A DNA stretch of 64,000 nt, from assembly GCF_024519285.1 (NCBI RefSeq), contig NZ_JAMZCY010000009.1:1-64000 (forward strand), read 5' to 3'. The position numbers were made by a program, and so were the translations under genes. Of the stretch, positions 34,010 through 44,422 are shown in pieces (the stretch's first letter is position 1; every line of letters starts with the position of its first letter). The notes beneath the pieces are model-generated. The model made no database searches. It was not told where the DNA came from and was given only the letters and a program-made list of their open reading frames with translations. This stretch comes from Cohnella sp. WQ 127256. Its GTDB lineage: Bacteria; Bacillota; Bacilli; Paenibacillales; Paenibacillaceae.

Positions 34010-34047
34010 AAAAAAGGGAAAAGTGGCTGCATGATCCGCAGCCACTT
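34010..34047 (-). terminator. Terminator of rny
   Basis: AAGTGGCTGC pairs with GCAGCCACTT; on the minus strand it is followed by TTCCCTTTTTT. Confidence 0.85.
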
Positions 34048-34072
34048 CTCAACCTTTCTTGCATTCCATAAA

Positions 34073-35617
34073 TTATTTGGCGTATTCGACGGCACGGGTT
34101 TCACGAATAACGGTAACCTTGATGTGACCTGGATAATCCAATTCACCCTCGATTTTCTTCGTAATATCCCGGGCTAAACGGAACGCCTCAGTATCGTCAA
34201 TCTTCTCTGGTTGAACCATGACACGAACTTCGCGTCCGGCTTGAATCGCGTACGATTTCTCGACGCCCTCGAACGATTCGGAGATTGCCTCCAGCTTCTC
34301 GAGCCGGCGGATGTATGTCTCCAATGTTTCGCGGCGTGCGCCTGGACGAGCAGCACTGAGTGCATCTGCTGCGCCTACGAGCATTGCGATAACTGATGTT
34401 GCTTCCACGTCGCCGTGATGGGACGCAATACTGTTGATGACAACTGGATGTTCTTTGTATTTCTTGCCCAACTCCACGCCGATCTCGACATGCGAGCCTT
34501 CCACTTCGTGGTCGAGCGCTTTGCCGATATCATGAAGTAAACCTGCGCGTTTCGCAAGGGTGATGTCTTCTCCTAATTCTCCTGCCATGAGGCCGGTTAA
34601 ATAGGCGACTTCCATCGAATGCTTCAACACGTTCTGGCCGTAGCTCGTCCGGAATTTCAGGCGACCTAGAATTTTGATTAAATCCGGATGTAGACCATGC
34701 ACACCCACTTCGAAAGTGGCTTGCTCGCCATACTCGCGAATTCTTTCGTCGACTTCTTTGCGAGACTTCTCCACCATTTCCTCGATACGAGCTGGGTGAA
34801 TCCGTCCATCTGCAACCAACTTCTCAAGGGATGTCCGTGCAATTTCTCGGCGAATCGGATCAAAGCCCGACAATATAACCGCTTCCGGAGTATCATCGAT
34901 AATAAGGTCAATACCCGTTAATGTTTCAAGAGCACGAATATTACGGCCTTCACGTCCGATAATACGTCCCTTCATCTCTTCATTAGGCAACGTCACGACG
35001 GAAACCGTCGTTTCTGCTACGTGATCCGCAGCACAACGTTGAATCGCTAGTGAAATGATATCACGCGCTTTCTTGTCGCCTTCTTCTTTCGCGCGTTGCT
35101 CGATTTCCTTGATCAATTGTGCAGTTTCATGACGCACCTCTTGTTCCACATTCGACAGAATCATCTGCTTAGCATCTTCTGTTGACAGGTTAGAAATACG
35201 CTCCAATTCATCCATTTGCTGCTTATGCAGCGATTCGATCTGATCTTGAATCTCTTCGATTCGTTTCTCTTTGTTAGCGACTTGCTCCTCTTTACGTTCC
35301 AAAGCTTCAAGCTTGCGATCCAGCGACTCTTCTTTTTGCAATAGTCGCCTTTCTAGGCGTTGAACTTCGTTGCGGCGTTCGCGAATATCACGTTCCGCTT
35401 CGTTACGGAGCTTGTGCACCTCGTCTTTGGCTTCCAGCACCGTTTCTTTGCGTACAGCTTCCGCTTCTTTCTTGGCAGCTTCGACAATTTGAATGGCAGC
35501 TGCTTCGGCACTAGAGATTTTGGCTTCCGCAATGGACTTGCGAGTGATATAACCGATTCCAACGCAAAGGACGCCAACAACGAGAATGATCAAGATCCAG
35601 ATCCATGAATCTATCAT
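34073..35617 (-). CDS. rny: Ribonuclease Y
   Basis: 514 residues. An N-terminal membrane anchor ([20 protein letters not shown]) is followed by a long coiled coil to about residue 195, a KH domain ([20 protein letters not shown]), and an HD domain ([14 protein letters not shown]). It is the membrane-bound endoribonuclease that starts mRNA decay; RicA encoded in this window is a known partner of RNase Y in B. subtilis. A GAGGTGAAAG box precedes the ATG. Monocistronic with its own terminator. Confidence 0.97.
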   Translation of the reverse strand: MIDSWIWILIILVVGVLCVGIGYITRKSIAEAKISSAEAAAIQIVEAAKKEAEAVRKETVLEAKDEVHKLRNEAERDIRERRNEVQRLERRLLQKEESLDRKLEALERKEEQVANKEKRIEEIQDQIESLHKQQMDELERISNLSTEDAKQMILSNVEQEVRHETAQLIKEIEQRAKEEGDKKARDIISLAIQRCAADHVAETTVSVVTLPNEEMKGRIIGREGRNIRALETLTGIDLIIDDTPEAVILSGFDPIRREIARTSLEKLVADGRIHPARIEEMVEKSRKEVDERIREYGEQATFEVGVHGLHPDLIKILGRLKFRTSYGQNVLKHSMEVAYLTGLMAGELGEDITLAKRAGLLHDIGKALDHEVEGSHVEIGVELGKKYKEHPVVINSIASHHGDVEATSVIAMLVGAADALSAARPGARRETLETYIRRLEKLEAISESFEGVEKSYAIQAGREVRVMVQPEKIDDTEAFRLARDITKKIEGELDYPGHIKVTVIRETRAVEYAK

Positions 35618-35869
35618 GATCTTTCACCTCCTCGTTGCATCACCAAGGCAACTGCTTGGGGACACTATTCATTTGATTTTCCGGTTTTCAAACCGTTTGA
35701 TTACATGTGAACAAAGCATAATGGGTCGAAATAACAAGTACTGAATCGCTTTTTGGAAGGAAAAAACGGTCAGTTGGGAAGATTGAATACAAAATCATTT
35801 TATCTTTTGCTAAATTAGATTGTCAAGCAAGGTTCTTTGCTAACTCAAACACATCGCTTTCGCTTCCCA

Positions 35870-36751
35870 CTAATCTTCCATATATTCTGAATCATAAGTG
35901 TCATTCTCGCCGAATTCTGAATCCAATTCCTGTTGTCCCGATTCCGTTGCAACCTGCTGTACCGCCATTCTTACGACTGGCCCTGGAAACCCTCGACGCA
36001 TGAGCATCGCCATCAGCTTCTGTTTGCGCTCCCTATCATTCCCTTTTATATTAGGCCACCTTTTACGTGCTAAAGCGAGAGCTGAATCCTGTTCCACTTG
36101 TCCGTCCAGTTCTCCGATTGCTTGTTCAACATCTTCCCGTGCTATTCCTCGTTGCAATAGCTCCTGTCTGATGAGCATCCGGCCTTTGCGCTGTCCGACC
36201 GCACGTTGCTCTGTAAAGCGCTTGGCGTAGACAGTGTCATCTATCATCCTACGAGTTTGCAAACGTTCCAGACACGCCCCCACGACCTCTGGGACGTACC
36301 CTTTGCGTTTTAGTGCCATAGATAACTCTGCAGCCGTCCTTGATTTGCGTTCCAGCATCCATAGAGCAGACCGGTAGGCTTCCTCTATTTGTTCATCCTG
36401 CTTAAGTGTTTCGTATTCTTCCGCGGATAATTGGCGTCCTTTCAGCAAACGCCAGCTTACAAGCGTATCCTCATGAACGGTAATAAAAGCTTCATTCTCA
36501 CTGCGAACGGTTTGGGCTCTGGCTATGAGTGCATCTACCTCATCATTCCAGTCCATAGATCGATGTGGCTCTTCACCACTATCAAGATCGTCCTCGCCTA
36601 CACCACCGTGGTCTTCCAATGCTGACTCATCTAAATCTAGCTTTAACGCAATTCGGTACATATGCGGCTTCTTGGGATGCGACTCTATCGCAATTACGAC
36701 CGCACCAAGACAAGGTAAGTCAGGAGACATCTTTTCTTCCGTCTCGCGCAT
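35870..36751 (-). CDS. recX: Regulatory protein RecX
   Basis: About 293 residues from this ATG. RecX repeats: YRSALWMLERKSRTAAELSM, MIDDTVYAKRFTEQR and GRMLIRQELLQRGI. RecX binds RecA filaments and limits strand exchange. The frame extends to 36910, but the recA terminator hairpin lies inside that extension, so the start should be downstream: GTG 36766 (AGGAAATAACCGG before it), ATG 36751 or ATG 36730. An acidic loop (DESALEDHGGVGEDDLDSGE) is an uncommon insertion. Directly downstream of recA. Confidence 0.85.
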   Translation of the reverse strand: MRETEEKMSPDLPCLGAVVIAIESHPKKPHMYRIALKLDLDESALEDHGGVGEDDLDSGEEPHRSMDWNDEVDALIARAQTVRSENEAFITVHEDTLVSWRLLKGRQLSAEEYETLKQDEQIEEAYRSALWMLERKSRTAAELSMALKRKGYVPEVVGACLERLQTRRMIDDTVYAKRFTEQRAVGQRKGRMLIRQELLQRGIAREDVEQAIGELDGQVEQDSALALARKRWPNIKGNDRERKQKLMAMLMRRGFPGPVVRMAVQQVATESGQQELDSEFGENDTYDSEYMED

Positions 36752-36860
36752 ACCGTCGGACGTCACCCGGTTATTTCCTGTAGTTCCGCGGTTTCCTCCC
36801 CAGCCCCTGCTCTTATCCGCACGTCTCGGTTTGTACACCTCAGTCAGCCCCCCATTCCAT

Positions 36861-36890
36861 AAAAACACAAAGAGCGGCAAAATATGCCGC
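36861..36890 (-). terminator. Terminator of recA
   Basis: GCGGCA and TGCCGC with a 5 nt loop; minus-strand tail TCTTTGTGTTTTT. Moderate strength. Confidence 0.6.
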
Positions 36891-36930
36891 CTTAGTGGAT
36901 CACTATTCATTATCGTTAATGGCTATTCTC

Positions 36931-38001
36931 TTATTCGTCTTCACCAAACTCCGTGTCATCTTCATCGTTGGAAGCTTGTGCAGCTGAACTCGCTGCAGCT
37001 GTTGCCGACGAAGAAAGTAACGTATCACGGATTTGCTTCTCAATCGTATCAGAAATGACTGGATTATCCTTCAAGTATTGCTTCGCATTCTCCCGACCTT
37101 GGCCCAATCGTTCGCTATTGTAAGAAAACCATGCGCCACTCTTCTGGACGATGTCTTGCTCCGCACCGATATCGATAATGCTACCGTATTTCGAGATTCC
37201 TTCGCCATACATGATATCGACATCCGCTTGCTTAAACGGAGGCGCCACCTTGTTCTTAACAACTTTGATCTTCGTACGGTTACCTACAACGTCATTGCCT
37301 TGCTTGATTGCTTCAACACGACGGACGTCCAACCGAATACTTGCATAGAATTTCAAGGCACGTCCACCCGGAGTTGTCTCCGGATTACCGAACATAACGC
37401 CAATCTTCTCACGCAATTGGTTGATGAAGATAGCTAAGCATTTCGACTTACTGACTGCGCCAGAAAGCTTACGCATCGCTTGCGACATCAGACGAGCTTG
37501 CAATCCGACGAAAGAATCCCCCATGTCGCCCTCGATTTCCGCTTTCGGTACGAGTGCAGCGACGGAGTCAACAACGATAATATCGACAGCACCACTACGT
37601 ACAAGTGCTTCAGCGATTTCTAAAGCTTGTTCTCCCGTATCAGGCTGAGAGAGCAACAATTCATCAATATTCACTCCAAGATTTCTCGCATAAACCGGAT
37701 CCAACGCATGCTCAGCATCGATGAATGCCGCGGTTCCACCAGCGCGTTGCACTTCGGCAATCGCATGAAGGGAAACGGTCGTTTTACCGGATGATTCCGG
37801 ACCATATACTTCGATGATTCTACCACGCGGATATCCGCCTATTCCTAATGCAATATCCAACGCTAGAATCCCACTAGAAACTGTTTCAACAGCTAACTGC
37901 GGATTTTCTCCTAATTTCATTATCGAGCCTTTACCGAATTGCTTCTCAATCTGGCGCAAGGCCATGTCTAATGCGGCGCGACGATCTGACAACACACCCA
38001 C
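36931..38001 (-). CDS. recA: Recombinase RecA
   Basis: 356 residues. Walker [10 protein letters not shown], the FIDAEHALD motif, IINQLR-type loop seen as [19 protein letters not shown], and an acidic C-terminus ([10 protein letters not shown]). Catalyses homologous strand exchange and LexA autocleavage. A LexA-type box lies 61 bp upstream, so the gene is SOS-controlled. recX follows. Confidence 0.98.
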   Translation of the reverse strand: MGVLSDRRAALDMALRQIEKQFGKGSIMKLGENPQLAVETVSSGILALDIALGIGGYPRGRIIEVYGPESSGKTTVSLHAIAEVQRAGGTAAFIDAEHALDPVYARNLGVNIDELLLSQPDTGEQALEIAEALVRSGAVDIIVVDSVAALVPKAEIEGDMGDSFVGLQARLMSQAMRKLSGAVSKSKCLAIFINQLREKIGVMFGNPETTPGGRALKFYASIRLDVRRVEAIKQGNDVVGNRTKIKVVKNKVAPPFKQADVDIMYGEGISKYGSIIDIGAEQDIVQKSGAWFSYNSERLGQGRENAKQYLKDNPVISDTIEKQIRDTLLSSSATAAASSAAQASNDEDDTEFGEDE

Positions 38002-38061
38002 ATCCTTATCTTTTTAATAGTTTTATCATACCGTGTTTTTATGTGTTTGCCAAGCTTTTTG

Positions 38062-38075
38062 AGAACATTTGTTCG
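38062..38075. promoter_or_regulatory. LexA (SOS) box upstream of recA
   Basis: On the minus strand CGAACAAATGTTCT fits CGAAC-N4-GTTCG with one mismatch. It lies 61 bp upstream of the recA start, the normal position. Confidence 0.85.
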
Positions 38076-38086
38076 ATTATTATTCG

Positions 38087-38128
38087 AAAAAAGAACCGCA
38101 GCAAAGTGATATCTTCGCCACGGTTCTT
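38087..38128 (-). terminator. Terminator upstream of recA (end of cinA transcript)
   Basis: AAGAACCG pairs with CGGTTCTT; the minus strand continues with TTTTTT. It separates the cinA unit from the recA promoter. Confidence 0.75.
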
Positions 38129-38294
38129 CCGCAACTTTCTATTAAACCTTATCACAACTCTAATAAAATGACAAGGATAGACATTTTTTTGTCACAAAAT
38201 AGCGAAATTCCCTCTCATCACACAGCCAGTAAACTAGTGAAAAAAACACTCATCAGCGGACTCGCCAATCCCCCACTGAATGTTTCTCTTATGA

Positions 38295-38612
38295 CCACTA
38301 TCCCCTTCACTCAGTGAGTTCAGAATGAGAGATTAATAATATTCTATTCTCTGCAGTATCGACGGAACTCGCATATAACCCATGAACGCCATGTTGTGAG
38401 TCTTAATGGATTAATTTAGTACGCAATTAACTTCCTACCTCGTCAACCCTACCTGAGCGAAGGGGATAGTGAACATATGGAACGAAGTTAGCTGCCTCCA
38501 CTATACCTCTACCTATCCCCCTCACCTGAGCGAAAGGGATAGTGAACATATGGAACGAAGTTAGTTGCACCTTCCCTACCCGTCAACCCCACCTGAGCGA
38601 AGGGGATAGTGG
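38295..38612. repeat. Dispersed intergenic motif array between cinA and recA
   Basis: Three copies of CTGAGCGAAGGGGATAGTG(A/G) at 38453, 38526 and 38593 and one inverted copy at 38295 (CCACTATCCCCTTCACTCAG). Copies are followed by AACATATGGAACGAAGTTA in two cases. The stretch holds no gene. The same motif flanks the transposase gene at 59.3 kb. Confidence 0.85.
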
Positions 38613-38644
38613 ATAAAAGGGAGACTCGTCGTCACACAACTCAA

Positions 38645-39901
38645 CTACGAACTACGCCCAGTCAAAGATAGCCAGAGCATATAAAGCGCCCGCTTCGCAG
38701 CACGTATTCGGATGCCTTCTCTATCACCTGACAACTCCAGCTTCTGCACAAGAGTGTCTCGACCCCGTTCGGCTAGGCCGATGTACACAAGGCCGACAGG
38801 CTTTCCTTCTGCTCCGGCCGGACCTGCATTCCCCGTAATAGACACTGCAAAGTCAGAGTCAGCAGCAGCACGCATACCTTCCGCCATCGCGATCGCAGTC
38901 TCCGCACTAATCGCACCAGGTGCATCTGGTCCTTCTAACAAGGCCTCTGGCACCCCAAGCTGACGCACCTTCATACCGTTGCTATATGTGACAACTCCAC
39001 CTAGGAACACTACCGCGCTTCCTGGAATCGTCGTAATGAGCTCAGATACCATGCCGCCTGTACAGCTCTCAGCTAACGTCAATGTCCGCTGTTGCTCTGT
39101 CAACGTACGTACAATCGTTGCTTCGATGGGTACATCTTCTTCCGCGAACAAATAGGACAAAGTCCTGCCACGAATTTCTGTTAACGTACCTTCCATCTTC
39201 CGAGCCGCTTCTTCAGCATCCGCAGCTTTTGTGGACACACGGATCGCGACCTCACCTTCTTTGGCGTAGGGAGCGATTGTGGGATCCTGTTGCTCGCTAA
39301 TGAGATCAATCAACAAATCCTCAAGACCTGATTCCCCGATGCCGGCAAATTTGAGCATCACAGAATGCAGCGTCTTCGTTGGACCCAGCTGATCCTTCAG
39401 CCAAGTCGCACCATCATTGTCAAACATCGGCTTCATTTCTCGTGGCGGACCCGGCAGTAATAGATAACAGGTTCCGTCCACGTTCAAAGCATTCCCGACG
39501 GCAAGCCCCGTATCGTTGCGCAGAGGTACTGCGCCCGCAACTAACAAAGCCTGTCGGCGATTACTTTCCACGAAAGCGCCGCCCCGGCTTGCAAACATAT
39601 TTACAATCTTGGTCATCGTAGGCTCATGTAACTCAATCCCACGCTCCAAGTATTCAGCTAGCGCATCCCGTGTTAGATCATCGAGCGTAGGACCAAGTCC
39701 ACCCGTAAACACGAGAAGATCTGCCCTTCCTCGGGCAATATCGATCGCTTGAATCAATCTTTCCTTGTTATCGCCCACCACAGTCTGATAATAAACATCA
39801 ATGCCCAGCTCTGCCAAACCGCGCGACAGATACTGGGCGTTAGTGTTTACGATTTGACCGAGGAGTAGCTCCGTTCCGACAGCAATAATCTCTGCTCTCA
39901 T
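38645..39901 (-). CDS. cinA: CinA family nicotinamide-nucleotide amidohydrolase
   Basis: 418 residues. N-terminal MoCF-like domain (EIIAVGTELLLGQIVNTNAQ, VFTGGLGPTLDDLTRD) and C-terminal CinA domain (LAESCTGGMVSELIT, SITGNAGPAG). Deamidates NMN in pyridine nucleotide recycling and is linked to competence. Upstream of recA as in B. subtilis. The ATG follows GAGGTGCGG; pgsA ends 53 bp upstream. Confidence 0.96.
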   Translation of the reverse strand: MRAEIIAVGTELLLGQIVNTNAQYLSRGLAELGIDVYYQTVVGDNKERLIQAIDIARGRADLLVFTGGLGPTLDDLTRDALAEYLERGIELHEPTMTKIVNMFASRGGAFVESNRRQALLVAGAVPLRNDTGLAVGNALNVDGTCYLLLPGPPREMKPMFDNDGATWLKDQLGPTKTLHSVMLKFAGIGESGLEDLLIDLISEQQDPTIAPYAKEGEVAIRVSTKAADAEEAARKMEGTLTEIRGRTLSYLFAEEDVPIEATIVRTLTEQQRTLTLAESCTGGMVSELITTIPGSAVVFLGGVVTYSNGMKVRQLGVPEALLEGPDAPGAISAETAIAMAEGMRAAADSDFAVSITGNAGPAGAEGKPVGLVYIGLAERGRDTLVQKLELSGDREGIRIRAAKRALYMLWLSLTGRSS

Positions 39902-39954
39902 ACGATGTACCGCACCTCGTTATGTTCTATTCAGCCAGCAAACAAATTCGCAGC

Positions 39955-40533
39955 TTAACTAGAAACCGGAATCAAATTTTTATTTTTCATAAAATAATCT
40001 ATGCCCGAATAGACAGTGATAAGTACAGCTGCCCATACGACAACCAAGTCAATGCGTAAGTCGATGAAGTTAAACGGAAAGTTGTTAAGCAGCAATACGA
40101 TAATCATCGTAATCTGAATAGCCGTTTTCCATTTGCCCCATTTGCTCGCAGCAAGTACTACGCCCTCTAAAAGAGCAACCTGCCTCAAGCCAGTCACCGC
40201 CCACTCACGACTGATGATCACGATCGCAACCCAAGCACCGAGCTTCCCCATCTCAACGAGTGAGATAAGAACAGCTGCCATGAGTAACTTGTCCGCAAGA
40301 GGATCTAGTAGCTTACCGAGATTTGTTACAATTTTACGTTTGCGTGCAATATAACCGTCCAAACCATCCGTGCTCGCCGCAATAATAAAAAGCAGCAACG
40401 CGAACACTTGATTATAAGAAATAGAATAGCTACCTATCGTGAGAGGCTCTACATTAAGCTTGACCAACAAGAAGAACGTCACGATCGGCACTAGAAAAAT
40501 TCTTGCAAGCGTGATCCGGTTGGCGAGGTTCAC
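39955..40533 (-). CDS. pgsA: CDP-diacylglycerol-glycerol-3-phosphate 3-phosphatidyltransferase
   Basis: 192 residues. The CDP-alcohol phosphotransferase motif DG(2)AR(8)G(3)D(3)D is seen as DGLDGYIARKRK then GKLLDPLADK. About six membrane helices. It makes phosphatidylglycerol phosphate, the precursor of PG and cardiolipin. Starts by 4 bp overlap with the rimO stop, so the two are co-translated. Confidence 0.96.
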   Translation of the reverse strand: MNLANRITLARIFLVPIVTFFLLVKLNVEPLTIGSYSISYNQVFALLLFIIAASTDGLDGYIARKRKIVTNLGKLLDPLADKLLMAAVLISLVEMGKLGAWVAIVIISREWAVTGLRQVALLEGVVLAASKWGKWKTAIQITMIIVLLLNNFPFNFIDLRIDLVVVWAAVLITVYSGIDYFMKNKNLIPVSS

Positions 40534-41858
40534 GCAATTCCCTCCCCTGATAAATCATACTCATAAGCATGGGTAATTTTAACCTTGCATAATTCACCAA
40601 TTTGCACTGGACATTTCGAAATATACACTTCTCCATCCACTTCCGGAGCATCATATTGACTACGTCCGATGAAGACATCGCTACGTCCGTCGTAACGCTC
40701 AACTAATACCTCGATTGTACGTCCTACGTATTTCGCTCCATTGCCCATCGCAACCTCGCGTTGAATTTCCATCAATGTGTTCTGACGGAATTGCTTCACT
40801 TCATCCGGAATTTGATCCGGCAAACGGTTAGCCGGTGTATCTTCTTCCTGTGAATAGGTGAATACGCCTAGGCGGTCGAATTTAATCTCGCGAACGAAAT
40901 CGCATAGCTTCGCAAAGTCCTCTTCCGTCTCTCCTGGAAACCCAACAATCATCGAAGTACGTAGAGCCACTTCTGGAATGTGTGTACGAATTTTGCCAAC
41001 TAGCTCCCGAACATCGCGCTGACGACCTGGACGACGCATTCTCTTCAAGATGGAATCCTCACTATGCTGCAAAGGCATATCGACATAGTTACAAATCTTA
41101 GGATTCGCAGCCATCGTCTCGATCAGTTCATCAGAGAAGAAGCCTGGATAAGCATAATGCAGACGCACCCACTCTACTCCCGGAACTTCGCTAACTCGAT
41201 TCAATAATTCAGGAAGCTTGAAGCCTTCATACAGGTCAGTTCCATAGTTAGTGGAATCCTGAGCGATAAGACTAATCTCTTTAACACCCTGTTCTGTTAG
41301 CATCTTCACTTCTGCAAGGATAGACTCTATCGAACGACTGCGGAATTTCCCCCGCATGATCGGTATGCTGCAGAACGTACAAGCGTTGTCGCAGCCCTCG
41401 GCAATTTTCACATATGCAGTATGGCGAGGAGTTGAGAGCAGACGTGGCAAGTTCTCTTCATAGTTAAATACAGGGTTACCTACGTAGACCGGCTTGGTTC
41501 CACGAAGTGCCTCGTCGACAATGTCATTGATCCGATGAAAATCACCAGTACCGACGATTCCGTCGATTTCCGGCATCTCATCCATCAATTCCTTCTTATA
41601 TCGCTGGGTCAAGCAGCCCGATACAATAAGCGCCTTTAAGCTAGCGGTCTCTTTAAGCTCCGCTAAATTCAGAATCGTATTCACCGATTCTTCCTTCGCT
41701 GCATCGATGAATCCGCACGTATTCACAATAATAACCGTCGCATTTTCCGGTTTATCAACGAGTGTAAAGCCTCTTTGATGAATTAGCCCCGACATAATCT
41801 CGGAATCGACTAAATTTTTCTCACAGCCAAGCGTGACGACGCTGACTCTCTCTATCAT
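40530..41858 (-). CDS. rimO: Ribosomal protein S12 methylthiotransferase RimO
   Basis: 442 residues. UPF0004 domain (VVTLGCEKNLVDSEIM, NTCGFIDAAKEES), radical-SAM motif CDNACTFCSIP and TRAM domain at the end. It methylthiolates the conserved Asp of S12. It is a paralogue of MiaB, also in this window, and distinguished by the MSGL and MRGKFRSR regions. Part of a rimO-pgsA-cinA unit. Confidence 0.95.
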   Translation of the reverse strand: MIERVSVVTLGCEKNLVDSEIMSGLIHQRGFTLVDKPENATVIIVNTCGFIDAAKEESVNTILNLAELKETASLKALIVSGCLTQRYKKELMDEMPEIDGIVGTGDFHRINDIVDEALRGTKPVYVGNPVFNYEENLPRLLSTPRHTAYVKIAEGCDNACTFCSIPIMRGKFRSRSIESILAEVKMLTEQGVKEISLIAQDSTNYGTDLYEGFKLPELLNRVSEVPGVEWVRLHYAYPGFFSDELIETMAANPKICNYVDMPLQHSEDSILKRMRRPGRQRDVRELVGKIRTHIPEVALRTSMIVGFPGETEEDFAKLCDFVREIKFDRLGVFTYSQEEDTPANRLPDQIPDEVKQFRQNTLMEIQREVAMGNGAKYVGRTIEVLVERYDGRSDVFIGRSQYDAPEVDGEVYISKCPVQIGELCKVKITHAYEYDLSGEGIA

Positions 41859-41943
41859 GGATGTCTTCCCCCAAACGTTCGTCCGTTGTTATCCACAACA
41901 GTATAAACGAACCCCCTATAGGTGTCAAAACCGTACCACATAA

Positions 41944-42435
41944 TTAGCGATAATTAATAAATTGCAGCTCCAATGGTATATCTGCACCTCGTAATAACGC
42001 CATTACAGCTTGTAAATCATCTTTACTTTTTCCAGTTATACGCAGCTGATCGCCTTGAATTTGGCTTTTGATCTTTAATTTGGAGTCGCGAATCAAAATA
42101 TTCATTTTTTTTGAATTTTCTTGATCGATGCCTTGCTTCATCTTGATATTCTGACGAACTGTTCCGCCAGATGCGGGCTCAATCTTGCCATATTCCATAT
42201 TAAGGATAGGCACGCCGCGTTTGATCAACTTCGACTGAAGGATATCCACGACGCTTTTGAGCTTGTAATCACTATCTGAAGCGACAACAAGCTGTTCGTC
42301 CTCCAGCGTGATATTACTTTTGCTTCCCTTGAAGTCAAAACGAGTTTCAATTTCCTTAAGCGCTTGTTGGACCGCGTTATTTACTTCCTGAAAATCCACT
42401 TTGGATACAACGTCAAATGAATATTCCGATGCCAT
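41944..42435 (-). CDS. yajQ: YajQ family nucleotide-binding protein
   Basis: 163 residues, full length. SYDVVSKVD-like start (here EYSFDVVSKVDFQEVNNAV), RFDFKGSKSNI, and the C-terminal RGADIPLELQFINYR are family hallmarks. Homologues bind c-di-GMP or nucleic acids. Lies between rodZ-like and rimO genes; start with GGAAGAGG box. Confidence 0.94.
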   Translation of the reverse strand: MASEYSFDVVSKVDFQEVNNAVQQALKEIETRFDFKGSKSNITLEDEQLVVASDSDYKLKSVVDILQSKLIKRGVPILNMEYGKIEPASGGTVRQNIKMKQGIDQENSKKMNILIRDSKLKIKSQIQGDQLRITGKSKDDLQAVMALLRGADIPLELQFINYR

Positions 42436-42502
42436 TAAAATCCTCTTCCTTTCATCTATGCCCCATTTATACGTATATTATAGCATGAGTGTACCTTTAG
42501 AA

Positions 42503-42530
42503 TAAAACAAACAGCCCTCCGAAGAGGGCT
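42503..42530 (-). terminator. Terminator of the rodZ-like gene
   Basis: AGCCCTC pairs with GAGGGCT around CGAA-type loop; followed on the minus strand by GTTTGTTTT. Confidence 0.8.
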
Positions 42531-42547
42531 ACTCAATCTTCAATACT

Positions 42548-43396
42548 TTATTGAGCTGCTTCTGTTACAGGAGTAAAAATGTATTTGGTTGAACCGGATG
42601 CATTTCCATCGTCAAAGGTTGTATCATCAATAAAAAACTCAACATGGTCTGTTCGGCCAACGTTTACATAAAGTGGAATAGTCAAATCAAAGGTTTTCGT
42701 TTGTGGTTCTGTCAGCGATTTAGAAAAAATCGCCTTCCCTCTTTTCGTATTCTCCCGAACTTCAATCCACGCTTCGCCCGTCACAACCAGCTTAAGCTGA
42801 TGACCTGCTCCTGGCGTTACATCATAATAGTTAATGCCTCCAACCTTCTCCTTAAACGTTAGCGTTACTGGTGGTGTTGAAGGACTTGGTGTTACAGTTT
42901 CAGAAGGTGTAATCGTCGGAGTCACACTAGCCGAAGGGCTTGGTGTAGATGTATCCGTAGAGATCGGAAGATTAGGATTGAGCTCTTTCGTATCATTTTC
43001 CTTATTATTGTTCAAGTAAATATATATGACTGCGGCAATAAGGATGGGAAACGCCCACATGAGCACTGTTACGGCAACCTTGCCCCAACGGTCATTGTGT
43101 TGCACGCTTCGTCGACTAGACTTCATCATCGGCTCTGCGTTAGTTGTTTCCACTGAAGGGGGAAGTGGCAATTCTTTATGGTAAAGACGCAGCACTTCTT
43201 CAGCGTCAAGGCCAACCGTCTCGGCATAAGTCTTAACAAATGCCCTTACATAGAAAGAACCAGGCAACACCTTATAATCGCCTGTCTCAATTGCATCTAG
43301 GTAGCGCTTGCGAATTTTCGTATATTCTTGAATGTCATCTAGAGTGTAACCGCGCTGCTCACGTGCTTTACGAAGCAGGGCGCCTAAATCGGACAT
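42548..43396 (-). CDS. ymfM: RodZ-like helix-turn-helix membrane protein (YmfM)
   Basis: 282 residues. HTH_25 domain (LGALLRKAREQRGYTLDDIQ, KIRKRYLDAIETGDY) at 1-70, one membrane helix (about 113-130), a Ser/Thr/Pro-rich stretch (about 140-180) and a C-terminal DUF4115 domain. RodZ links the cell-shape protein MreB to the envelope. AGGAGGTGA precedes the ATG at 43396. Same position as ymfM in B. subtilis. Confidence 0.9.
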   Translation of the reverse strand: MSDLGALLRKAREQRGYTLDDIQEYTKIRKRYLDAIETGDYKVLPGSFYVRAFVKTYAETVGLDAEEVLRLYHKELPLPPSVETTNAEPMMKSSRRSVQHNDRWGKVAVTVLMWAFPILIAAVIYIYLNNNKENDTKELNPNLPISTDTSTPSPSASVTPTITPSETVTPSPSTPPVTLTFKEKVGGINYYDVTPGAGHQLKLVVTGEAWIEVRENTKRGKAIFSKSLTEPQTKTFDLTIPLYVNVGRTDHVEFFIDDTTFDDGNASGSTKYIFTPVTEAAQ

Positions 43397-43436
43397 GCCT
43401 TTCACCTCCTAATAGATATGGTGTTGGCGGTATGTA

Positions 43437-44207
43437 TTAGAAATCATCGTTCAAGCCAGCAGTTGTAAATTTTTCATAAGAAATATCTTCATCTGGTGTA
43501 TTCCGCAATTCGATGATGCAATCGAATACATTATAATCGAATTGGGACTCCCGCACGAATATATCCGGATGCTCAATTACCTTCGTGGATGGCATGGCCA
43601 TAATATCCTGCAGTAAAGCATGGTGCTTCTCGTTCGAACGAATTGTACTCACAATTCCGTCAATGATAAAAACGTTGTTTGGATTCATTTCTTCCTCGGA
43701 CAATTGGCTTCTAACCGTTTGACGAAGCAGAGTAGAGGATACAAATGCCCAGCGTTTGTTAGAGCATACACTACCCGCAATAATGGATTCCGTCTTTCCT
43801 ACTCGAGGCATTCCTCGTAATCCGATTGTCTGGTTTCCATCTTTCTTGAACAACTCACCTAAGAAGTCAACTAAAAGTCCTAATTCATCTCGTGTAAACC
43901 GAAACGTCTTCTGATCATCGGAATCCCGTTCAATATAACGACCATGTCGAACAGCCAATATATCTGTCAAACGGGGAGGACGAAGCGTACTTACTGTAAT
44001 GTTCTCTACTTTGCTCAGCATCTTGCCAAGCAATTCAATCTTCTCATCATCGTCCGTTTGTAGTAGCATTCCGCGAGTTCTATCTTCTACTCCATTGATC
44101 GTTAGAATGTTAACTTCGAGCATCCCAAGCAATGAAGCGATATCCCCTAGTAAACCCGGGCGATTTTTGTAAATTTTATACTCCATATACCATTGTTTGG
44201 GTTCCAT
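43437..44207 (-). CDS. ymfK: YmfK family protein (DUF3388)
   Basis: 256 residues. An ACT-like N-terminal domain (YKIYKNRPGLLGDIASLLGM, NILTINGVEDRTRGMLL) precedes a P-loop-like part (GLRGMPRVGKTESIIAGS). Conserved in Bacillales next to ymfJ and pgsA; function unknown. The ATG at 44207 follows GAGGTGTAGG. Confidence 0.88.
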   Translation of the reverse strand: MEPKQWYMEYKIYKNRPGLLGDIASLLGMLEVNILTINGVEDRTRGMLLQTDDDEKIELLGKMLSKVENITVSTLRPPRLTDILAVRHGRYIERDSDDQKTFRFTRDELGLLVDFLGELFKKDGNQTIGLRGMPRVGKTESIIAGSVCSNKRWAFVSSTLLRQTVRSQLSEEEMNPNNVFIIDGIVSTIRSNEKHHALLQDIMAMPSTKVIEHPDIFVRESQFDYNVFDCIIELRNTPDEDISYEKFTTAGLNDDF

Positions 44208-44379
44208 CCTACACCTCATTAAAATAACGGAAAAAACATGTATTATATTCCAGAAAAACAATTGGATGATTTCCGCTTTTTTTCACCTTCTCTTTTATTC
44301 TACAACGCTCATCATTATCCTGCAAAATAAAACTAATTATTACTCCAAAAGTCCTATAAATATTTTGAGATGATGGACA

Positions 44380-44403
44380 GAGAGCCTCCATATGGAGGCT
44401 CTC
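44380..44403. repeat. Perfect palindrome between ymfK and ymfJ
   Basis: GAGAGCCTCCAT followed directly by its complement. Probably a terminator after ymfJ, though the T run is weak. Confidence 0.6.
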
Positions 44404-44422
44404 CTGTGCTTTTCGCTTCATC

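Noticed and set aside
36752-36910. N-terminal extension of RecX to 36910
   Set aside because: It would contain the recA terminator hairpin and has no family resemblance; a start near 36751-36766 is more likely.
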